Part shown: piece by piece, positions 1-4,652 of the stretch
How positions within the stretch are numbered: the first letter of the stretch is position 1
How the letters are laid out: every line of letters starts with the position of its first letter
DNA from: Ignavibacteria bacterium
Lineage (GTDB): Bacteria; Bacteroidota; Ignavibacteria; Kapaibacteriales; UBA4661
DNA length: 6,285 nucleotides
Reading direction: 5' to 3'
Assembly: GCA_013298375.1 (NCBI GenBank)
Contig: JAAFHM010000289.1
Coordinates: forward strand, 1-6,285
Notes under the pieces: generated by a model
Told to the model about the DNA's origin: nothing
What the model saw: only the letters and a program-made list of their open reading frames with translations
Databases searched by the model: none
Made by a program: the position numbers and the translations under genes

Positions 1-315
1 GACCTTAATGCTATGTTCGACTTGGGCTTAGAGATGCGGATTGGTCTGCATTGCGGTACAGTCGTGGCGGGAGTTATCGGCAAACGAAAATTTGCTTACG
101 ATCTCTGGGGCGACACGGTAAACACCGCAAGCCGCATGGAATCACACGGCGAAGCAGGAAAAATTCATATTTCTCATGCGGTGTACGAGGCATTGCATTG
201 GGAGAAGAGTGCGGAAACTGACGGCGCAGTGGGCTATGCCTTTGAGAAGCGCGAACCGATGGAAATTAAGGGGAAAGGGCTGATGCAGACGTGGTTTGTG
301 GAGAGGGCGGAGTAA
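1..315 (+). CDS. Class III adenylate cyclase catalytic domain, C-terminal part (5' end outside window)
   Basis: This is the last 104 residues of a class III nucleotidyl cyclase, which makes cyclic AMP from ATP. The frame is open from base 1, so the ATG at 13 is internal and the true start lies upstream. The visible part carries the block RIGLHCGTVVAGVIG (residues 13-27 of the fragment) and then FAYDLWGDTVNTASRMES (31-48). From knowledge of the family, D34 in YDLWG sits at the adenine-recognising position, where guanylate cyclases usually have Cys. N41 and R45 correspond to the transition-state Asn/Arg pair. The metal-binding Asp residues would lie upstream and cannot be seen. The tail ends soon after the domain (WFVERAE), so nothing follows the catalytic domain. 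N-terminal sensor domains (CHASE, GAF, PAS or membrane segments) are possible but not visible. The downstream genes run on the opposite strand, so it is not in an operon with them. Confidence 0.93.
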   Translation, partial: DLNAMFDLGLEMRIGLHCGTVVAGVIGKRKFAYDLWGDTVNTASRMESHGEAGKIHISHAVYEALHWEKSAETDGAVGYAFEKREPMEIKGKGLMQTWFVERAE

Positions 316-358
316 ATTCTATGCCAAAAGTATTTCGATAACTGTTCTCGTATTGAAC

Positions 359-385
359 GAGGGGCTGTCTTCGTAAGAAGCCCTC
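359..385. terminator. Hairpin between convergent genes, possible terminator
   Basis: GAGGGGCT (359-366) pairs with AGCCCTC (379-385), with one bulged G. An inner stem CTTC/GAAG closed by a GTAA tetraloop is an alternative fold. The element lies 44 bp after the cyclase stop and between two convergent genes, where a bidirectional terminator is expected. There is no T-run on either side, so a classic rho-independent terminator is not supported. A second short stem, CTCGT/ACGAG (347-361), overlaps its left edge. The sequence also resembles the hairpin at 1146-1173. Confidence 0.35.
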
Positions 386-390
386 CGCTT

Positions 391-418
391 CTAGGCTAGG
401 CTAGGCTAGGCTAGGCTA
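391..418. repeat. CTAGG pentanucleotide tandem repeat, 5.6 copies
   Basis: Five perfect CTAGG units run from 391 to 415 and are followed by a partial unit, CTA. The last full unit supplies the TAG stop (complement of 411-413) of the minus-strand gene ending at 411, so copy-number change to the left would not alter that protein. CTAG is generally a rare tetranucleotide in many bacterial genomes, so five in 25 bases is unusual. The repeat may be a slippage-prone microsatellite. Confidence 0.95.
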
Positions 419-665
419 ATTCTAGTCTATTATCAAGCATAATAGCAAAGGAATACCCCTCTTCTACAAGTATCTTCATTGCTTTATTGGCAACAAATTT
501 ATTCATGGCTATTTTACGCTCTTCATCCATATCACCAACAACGTTAATCCAGTATCTATCAGCTTGCTCGGGGTGTTCTTGAATATTCATAAATCTAATC
601 TCGGGGAATTTTCTTTGAGTAATCTCAAAAAGCCCCAGAGCTAGTGTTTTGACCTGACGTTTCAT
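411..665 (-). CDS. Small conserved-looking partner protein of the HEPN gene (84 aa), function unknown
   Basis: I cannot assign this 84-residue protein to a named family. It is soluble, with no signal peptide or membrane segment. It reads as a compact alpha/beta fold: an N-terminal helix (KTLALGLFEITQRKFPEI, 6-23), a strand-like segment ending in WINVVGDMDEE (39-49), an acidic-to-basic helix (ERKIAMNKFVANKAMKILVEEGY, 49-71) and a final strand SFAIMLDN. Its ATG overlaps the stop of the upstream HEPN gene in an ATGA (662-665). An AAGG, 8 nt ahead, lies inside the HEPN gene, so the two should be translationally coupled in a fixed ratio. The sequence resembles small proteins that I recall following HEPN genes, especially in cyanobacteria, but this is memory and not a search. 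By position it is the likely antitoxin or regulatory subunit. It lacks the GSxxxGxxxxxSDxD motif of MNT nucleotidyltransferase antitoxins, so it is not a standard MntA. The stop codon falls in the CTAGG repeat. The GC content is low. Confidence 0.8.
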   Translation of the reverse strand: MKRQVKTLALGLFEITQRKFPEIRFMNIQEHPEQADRYWINVVGDMDEERKIAMNKFVANKAMKILVEEGYSFAIMLDNRLELA

Positions 666-1036
666 GATTCTAGCCTTGTAACAATGAATGAGAGAAATTC
701 TTTGCTTTGATTCACCTGCTCTTTAGCGGTCTTTTTGCTCGTCATAACTGCCCTGTAATCGGCATCATCTCGTACTGTTTGCATATCCAGAAGAGAAGAA
801 GCCAACTTTGACGGATAATATTTTCGTGCTTTGATAAGGCGCTCGGAAAACTGCGCTTGTACCCACGAGTGAGGATTTTTTTCATGTTGTATATTTTCTT
901 GTGCTAATGCCGCGATTGCTGCTTGAAATGCAGCATAGTACGCTCGGTTAGCACTTGCATTGTAACGACCTGCTTGGAATGCCTGTTCAGCATCCTCTAA
1001 GTTTTCTTTGGCTTTCATCAAAAATTCAGGTATCAA
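662..1036 (-). CDS. HEPN domain protein (UPF0332/PF05168-like), probable toxin of a two-gene module
   Basis: This is an all-helical protein of 124 residues. It shows the HEPN signature: helix 1 (FLMKAKENLEDAEQAFQAG, 5-23), the hallmark NRAYYAAFQAAIAAL (30-44), HSWVQAQF (56-63) and the C-terminal motif RDDADY (89-94). HEPN proteins are often RNases or RNA-binding toxins paired with an antitoxin. Canonical active ones carry R-X4-6-H. This one has R-X4-Y with no His, as in the UPF0332 branch, so RNase activity is not assured. I chose the TTG start at 1036 because AAGAGAGG (1043-1050 on this strand) lies 6 nt ahead of it and the N-terminus then matches the family. The ATG at 1018 (118 aa) is possible, and an upstream TTG at 1084 would add 16 residues unlike the family. 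The stop overlaps the next gene by 4 bp. Base composition is lower in GC than the flanks, which suggests acquisition. Confidence 0.88.
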   Translation of the reverse strand: MIPEFLMKAKENLEDAEQAFQAGRYNASANRAYYAAFQAAIAALAQENIQHEKNPHSWVQAQFSERLIKARKYYPSKLASSLLDMQTVRDDADYRAVMTSKKTAKEQVNQSKEFLSFIVTRLES

Positions 1037-1042
1037 CAGAAA

Positions 1043-1050
1043 CCTCTCTT
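1043..1050 (-). promoter_or_regulatory. Shine-Dalgarno sequence that decides the HEPN start
   Basis: On the minus strand this reads AAGAGAGG and lies 6 nt before the TTG at 1036-1034. Neither the upstream TTG (1084) nor the downstream ATG (1018) has a comparable site, so it supports TTG initiation for the HEPN gene. Confidence 0.5.
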
Positions 1051-1145
1051 TTCCTTGTGTTCTTCCATAATTACAAGTTTTCAAACCTGCGTTCTACGAA
1101 CAAGCCATTATGAAGAGTGCCTTGTGTGCCATTCCGTACCGCACG

Positions 1146-1173
1146 GAGAGCCTTGCCGGGAAGCGAGGCTCTC
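1146..1173. repeat. Strong inverted repeat in the gap between the PAS/MCP and HEPN genes
   Basis: GAGAGCCT (1146-1153) and AGGCTCTC (1166-1173) are perfect complements. The stem can grow inward by three pairs (TGC/GCG with one G-T) to give about 11 bp and a 6-nt loop, CGGGAA. It sits 45 bp past the end of the PAS/MCP gene on the minus strand and could end its transcript, but no T-run follows. Alternatively it is a repeat or recombination element at the edge of the HEPN module. The rest of the 181-bp gap (1037-1217) holds a short palindrome GTTC-TAC-GAAC (1091-1101) and nothing else I can assign. Confidence 0.6.
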
Positions 1174-1217
1174 ATACCCGAACGTTATGGTATGGCTCTG
1201 CTGCCTTGCACCTGTAT

Positions 1218-1862
1218 TTATCGCTGGCGCAAAAGCTGACGGAACTCGCGCATGAGCGCTTGAATTTTGCTCAAGGATGATTTCGAGCGTACAGCTAGAT
1301 TTTGTACCTCGTTGGCAACGACGGCAAAGCCCGCTCCTTGCGCTCCGGCGCGGCTGGCTTCGATTGTTGCGTTGACAGCGAGAAGATTGAGCGATTTGAG
1401 GATTTTTTCGATCTCGTTGCTGGAAGCCTCAATTTCAACGCTCTTTTTGCCCAGCGTTGCCAGCAAGTCGCCTGTGCCAGTGTTGATGCGGGATACAAAG
1501 CCATAGATATACTGCTCACTCAGCGATTCCACCGAACTGTACCCGCGCTCATGCACCCAGACGTATGTGTCGGAGCGCTGTTTGAGGCGATATTCAATGT
1601 CGTATGTAGTTTTTGCTGCTGCGGCTTCCTTGATGGACTGCGTGACCTGTTGCGCATCTTCGGGGTGAATGAGCGCCGTAAAACTAACGGATTTATTACC
1701 AATGACCTCGTGCGCATCGTACCCGGTCAGTGCCTTGACAGATTCCGAGATATAGAGCATCGTCAAATGCTCATCCATTTTGCATTTGTAGAGACAGCTC
1801 TCGATACGGCTTGTTATCTCGCTGTAGAGCGCGGCAATTTCTTCACGGGTGAGCATTTCCAT
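1218..1862 (-). CDS. Small soluble PAS-domain protein with minimal methyl-accepting chemoreceptor signalling tip
   Basis: This 214-residue protein has no transmembrane segment or signal peptide, so it should be cytoplasmic. Residues about 22-126 form a PAS domain of the PAS_3 type: YISESVKALTGYDAHEVIG, then LIHPEDAQQV and later YRLKQRSDTYVWVHERG. Residues about 145-200 match the hairpin tip of chemoreceptors, NLLAVNATIEASRAG (159-173) followed by GFAVVANEVQNLAVRS (178-193). In the family this tip contacts CheA and CheW. The coiled coil is very short, with roughly 25-35 residues before the tip and about 40 after, so methylation helices and a HAMP domain are absent. Residues matching E. coli Tsr E385 and R388 are kept (E168, R171), but F373, Q374 and T375 are replaced by K156, S157 and L158. 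Likely role: a cytosolic sensor of redox, light or a ligand feeding a chemosensory array, or a stand-alone signalling adaptor. It starts 29 bp after the YfhO gene on the same strand with no good Shine-Dalgarno sequence; a second ATG lies at codon 3. Confidence 0.88.
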   Translation of the reverse strand: MEMLTREEIAALYSEITSRIESCLYKCKMDEHLTMLYISESVKALTGYDAHEVIGNKSVSFTALIHPEDAQQVTQSIKEAAAAKTTYDIEYRLKQRSDTYVWVHERGYSSVESLSEQYIYGFVSRINTGTGDLLATLGKKSVEIEASSNEIEKILKSLNLLAVNATIEASRAGAQGAGFAVVANEVQNLAVRSKSSLSKIQALMREFRQLLRQR

Positions 1863-1891
1863 GGTACAATATCAAAAAAAGTGGGAGAGAA

Positions 1892-4423
1892 TTATTTTCG
1901 GCGCTGCAAGATAATCAAGGCAAAGCATAAAATGCAAGCACTTAAACTTATCCATCCGCCAAGCCGCACCAATACTGGCTCGAAACGAAATTCAATTATG
2001 CTTTTTCCTTGCGGAACAACAACCGAACGCAAAACATAGTTCGCATTCTGTATTGGCGACTCTGCGCCATTGACAAAGGCTTTCCAGCCCGCATAATAAC
2101 TGTCGGCAAGCACCAAATAACCGTTTTCGGCAGTTTCCACTTCCAAGCGAACGCGATTGTTCTCATAGTTCAAAAACCTGATGTGGTGTGGTATTTGGCT
2201 ATTGTCGCGCATGATTTTTACGCTTGGTTCTTCGGCAAACAGCACTTCGCGTTTGGCGAAGGTGGAATCGTTGGCGAGAAGCCGCATAAATGCTTCTCGG
2301 TCGGGCAGATTCACCATTCTACGCGGCTCTCGTCCCGGCACAACGCGATAACGGTAGCGCATATAGGCGCGGTCTTCCGCCAGCAAATTTCGATAAATGA
2401 GCGTTGCGCCGGAATCAACCAGTTGCAACGCGGGATGCGTGTAGGGATTCTTCGCTGAAGCAACGTAATATTTAAGGTTTGCCAGCCCGCCTATCAAAAT
2501 TTCCTGTGTCAAAGGCGGCTGCGAGAGCGTTCCGCCAAGCAACGATGCGTTTCGCGCAAAAATACTTTCGTAGCCCTGCACACAAGCAATACCGTACATA
2601 TCGTTGATGTTCGGCTGCATGACGCGGTGTGAAGCGGCATCAAAAAGCGGTAAAAAACGGTGCAACGCCGAATCACGGCGCAGAAAATCAGTTGTTTGTG
2701 TGCTTGCATAGAGCGGATAACGCTCTACATCAACCATCGGCAGCCATGATGCGATACCGCCCCAGAGTTGAAGCGCTGTCACAGCAAAAAGCGCTGCCAT
2801 CGCCCAAAGGCGCTGCCCGGCAAGAATTTTTCCCGCAACCATGCGCCAGACCAGTACAAATGCGCCCGCAGGGGCAATGAGCGCAAACCAGAGCATCGGG
2901 TTATGCCACGAGTAATGGTGCAAGAATTTTTCGACCCGACCCAGCATCCATGAGCGGCTGCCGCCCGCGAGTTGAGCATTGCCCATGTTGCTTTCAACGG
3001 CAGCACGTACTTTGCTGTAAATTACCTCATATTTCCATGCCAAAACGATATTGCCCGCAAGCAAGCCGATTGCCACAAGCGCCAGTCCCCACGCCGCAAA
3101 GCGGAGTATTTTTTTTCGTCGTGCTTGCGCGGAGTCGGACGATACATCGGAATCGCCAAAAAACACTTCCTGTGCCGCCAGAGCGCCTACAACCGTCATT
3201 CCCAGCACATAGAGAATAAAACTGCGATGATAAATAAATTTGTACAACGGCGTTGCAAGCGGAATCAGCAATCCAAGCGCTGCAAGCAGGATAAAACCTC
3301 GCGCCCAACGTGTGGTCTCGCTCTGTGCCGTGCCGCCACGTTTCCAGAGCGTAAAGCAGCCGAAAACGCCGAAAAGCCACGGTGTAAAGCCGATAAAAGC
3401 GTTGAAATCGTTCATATCCGCTTGGGCGATTTTGGCAATATCAAAGCCGCGTGGCGTACCGATAAGTTCGGGAATGACGAAAGAAACCAGCAATGGCAGG
3501 CTTTTGAGGCTGTTTCCGATGGAGAAGGCTTTGCCCGCAGCACGAATATTTTCGTTGTAGAGAAATAATTCCAACGACGGCAGCCACATCACCGCCGAAA
3601 GCGCAAAAGCAAGCGCTCCAATGCCCGTTAGGGCAAGCGCCGCACGTATGTACCTTTTTTTCCATGATGCTTCCAGCGACGATGACGTTTGCGGCAGCAT
3701 GGCACTTGCCCCAACGATGACAAATGCCATAATCGCAATGGCGGCGGTCTGCAAGGAGCCGCCCAAACACGCAAAGGCAAGGAATAGTGCGCTCAGTGCG
3801 GCATTTCGCCCTTGTTTTTCGCCCCGACCAACAAGCAGCAAAAACGTCAACGCCCAGGGAACCCAGCAAAATGCACCTACGAGCCATTGATGCTGCAATG
3901 TCGTGACAAAAAGGCTGTTGAGCATATACGCCATCGCAAAAAGCGCCCGCAAAAGCTGATGTATTCTTGCTTCGGCAACGCGAAAGATTCCCAGGAGCAG
4001 CCACATTCCCACACCCGCAATGAGCAGTTTCACCAGCATTTGTGCGTGATAAGCGGCGGGCATTTCGCCCGCCAGCAGCACAAGATTGGTCGGGTCGAAA
4101 TGCGTGAAAGATGTGGAAGCGTAGTGCGGATGCCCGCCCAAAATCATCGGATTCCACGAGGCAAACTCGCCCCTCAGCGCATTTTCCCGCCAGCGAACTT
4201 TGTAGGGATACACTTGCGCAATCGCGTCGGTAAGGAAGTGATTGAAAACCCGCACCGAATCATGCTTGGCGGAGTAGGGAAGCATCATCGTATTGAGCTG
4301 GTCGGCGGGCAGAAGCGTTTTTCCACCAAAAATGACGGGCGCAAACATGACAACGAGTGCGAAGGGAAGAAGCAACAGTGCGTAAAGGACGGTTTTACGA
4401 GATGTTTGGAGCATAATGAGCAT
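1892..4423 (-). CDS. YfhO-family multi-pass membrane protein
   Basis: This is an 843-residue integral membrane protein, within the usual family length of about 800-900. The N-terminal signature is present: a first membrane helix (10-32), then LPADQLNTMMLPY (38-50), NHFLTDAIAQVYPYKVRW (61-78), SWNPMILGGHPHYAS (89-103) and HFDPTNLV (108-115). About ten further hydrophobic stretches follow (near 130-145, 160-175, 182-198, 210-238, 260-282, 308-322, 344-360, 376-392, 400-420, 440-464, 508-530, 538-556). A soluble region (about 560-820) ends in the family C-terminal motif YLVLADSYYAGWKAFVNG (769-786), with ANYVLRSVVVPQGK after it. One last membrane helix (821-839) precedes RRK. Bacillus YfhO is linked to glycosylation of lipoteichoic acid, and the family has a GT-C-like layout; the substrate here is unknown. 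The start is ATG 4423, with ATG 4414 as an alternative; neither has a clear ribosome binding site. It is transcribed divergently from the biotin carboxylase gene and probably in one unit with the PAS/MCP gene. Confidence 0.92.
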   Translation of the reverse strand: MLIMLQTSRKTVLYALLLLPFALVVMFAPVIFGGKTLLPADQLNTMMLPYSAKHDSVRVFNHFLTDAIAQVYPYKVRWRENALRGEFASWNPMILGGHPHYASTSFTHFDPTNLVLLAGEMPAAYHAQMLVKLLIAGVGMWLLLGIFRVAEARIHQLLRALFAMAYMLNSLFVTTLQHQWLVGAFCWVPWALTFLLLVGRGEKQGRNAALSALFLAFACLGGSLQTAAIAIMAFVIVGASAMLPQTSSSLEASWKKRYIRAALALTGIGALAFALSAVMWLPSLELFLYNENIRAAGKAFSIGNSLKSLPLLVSFVIPELIGTPRGFDIAKIAQADMNDFNAFIGFTPWLFGVFGCFTLWKRGGTAQSETTRWARGFILLAALGLLIPLATPLYKFIYHRSFILYVLGMTVVGALAAQEVFFGDSDVSSDSAQARRKKILRFAAWGLALVAIGLLAGNIVLAWKYEVIYSKVRAAVESNMGNAQLAGGSRSWMLGRVEKFLHHYSWHNPMLWFALIAPAGAFVLVWRMVAGKILAGQRLWAMAALFAVTALQLWGGIASWLPMVDVERYPLYASTQTTDFLRRDSALHRFLPLFDAASHRVMQPNINDMYGIACVQGYESIFARNASLLGGTLSQPPLTQEILIGGLANLKYYVASAKNPYTHPALQLVDSGATLIYRNLLAEDRAYMRYRYRVVPGREPRRMVNLPDREAFMRLLANDSTFAKREVLFAEEPSVKIMRDNSQIPHHIRFLNYENNRVRLEVETAENGYLVLADSYYAGWKAFVNGAESPIQNANYVLRSVVVPQGKSIIEFRFEPVLVRLGGWISLSACILCFALIILQRRK

Positions 4424-4461
4424 GATTCAAATGAAGCAATACGGCGGCTTACGTGAAATGT

Positions 4462-4471
4462 ATTGCGCAAT
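4462..4471. promoter_or_regulatory. Perfect 10-bp palindrome overlapping the yfhO-side -10 box
   Basis: ATTGCGCAAT is its own reverse complement, and its right end overlaps the proposed -10 hexamer of the minus-strand promoter. That position is typical for a repressor operator. The binding protein is unknown, and a 10-bp palindrome can arise by chance. Confidence 0.3.
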
Positions 4472-4497
4472 TTACACAACAAGCGTCGGTCGGTCAA
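4469..4497 (-). promoter_or_regulatory. Sigma70-type promoter for the YfhO gene
   Basis: On the minus strand, TTGACC (complement of 4492-4497) and TAAATT (complement of 4469-4474) are separated by exactly 17 bp. The hexamers match the consensus TTGACA/TATAAT at five and four positions. Transcription would begin near 4462 and leave a leader of roughly 40 nt before the ATG at 4423. If the organism uses a Bacteroidota-type sigma factor, this resemblance would mean less. Confidence 0.5.
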
Positions 4498-4513
4498 AAA
4501 AATCCCATTTCTG

Positions 4514-4526
4514 GCGGATTATCCGC
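4514..4526. repeat. Short palindrome GCGGAT-T-ATCCGC in the divergent promoter region
   Basis: Six-base perfect arms flank a single central T. The element lies between the two outward promoters, 17 bp behind the yfhO-side -35 box, and could be an operator serving either gene. There is no direct evidence of function. Confidence 0.3.
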
Positions 4527-4538
4527 TTTCCACGCGGG

Positions 4539-4564
4539 CGGGCTGTTTTTTCCGAAAAAGCCCG
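4539..4564. repeat. Hairpin-forming inverted repeat in the divergent region
   Basis: CGGGC (4539-4543) and a run of T (4546-4551) pair with AAAAAGCCCG (4555-4564), leaving a two-base TG bulge. The stem has about ten pairs around a short loop. It lies upstream of the possible plus-strand promoter at 4575-4603, and no gene ends here, so a terminator role is unlikely. Confidence 0.4.
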
Positions 4565-4574
4565 TAAGAAAAAA

Positions 4575-4603
4575 TTGCTCAAAAGCGCTTCATTCCGTAA
4601 CTT
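4575..4603 (+). promoter_or_regulatory. accC: Weak candidate promoter for the biotin carboxylase gene
   Basis: TTGCTC (4575-4580) and TAACTT (4598-4603) are 17 bp apart, and a start near 4610 would leave a leader of about 43 nt. The hexamers match the consensus at four positions each (TTG/C and TA/T), so this is the best option I see but a weak one. Confidence 0.22.
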
Positions 4604-4652
4604 GTTGTTTACTTACAAATCGTTTTGTGCCATTTTTTCTGCATCAAAACTC

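Noticed and set aside
391..418. CRISPR array or telomere-like repeat
   Set aside because: The unit is only 5 bp with no spacers, so it is a simple microsatellite.
1085..1190. Possible integron attC site or group II intron piece next to the HEPN gene
   Set aside because: AACGTTATGG near 1181-1190 recalls an attC right end, but no matching R''/L'' box pairs with it on the left, there is no integrase, and no intron domain V or reverse transcriptase is present.
1055..1255. A 66-codon plus-strand open frame across the gap between the HEPN and PAS/MCP genes
   Set aside because: Its start lies in the HEPN 5' region and its end in the PAS/MCP gene, it has no ribosome binding site or known motif, and it runs through the inverted repeat at 1146-1173.
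1871..1891. Terminator between the YfhO and PAS/MCP genes, suggested by a run of seven T on the minus strand
   Set aside because: No hairpin precedes the T-run, and the spacing of 29 bp fits co-transcription.
1302..2039. A 245-codon plus-strand open frame across the PAS/MCP gene and the end of the YfhO gene
   Set aside because: It lies antisense to two genes with clear family motifs and its translation has no recognisable domain; it is rich in Cys, Phe and Arg as expected of a shadow frame.
2972..3568. Long antisense and alternate-frame open frames within the YfhO gene, such as 2972-3568, 3812-4456 (plus) and 3441-4157 (minus)
   Set aside because: The YfhO frame has full-length family motifs from end to end. 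The other frames have skewed compositions and no motif, and arise from its GC-rich codons.
4416..4652. In-frame 79-codon extension upstream of the biotin carboxylase, starting at ATG 4416
   Set aside because: It would overlap the start of the divergent YfhO gene and its promoter, and its sequence is unlike any biotin carboxylase N-terminus; the family start matches ATG 4653.
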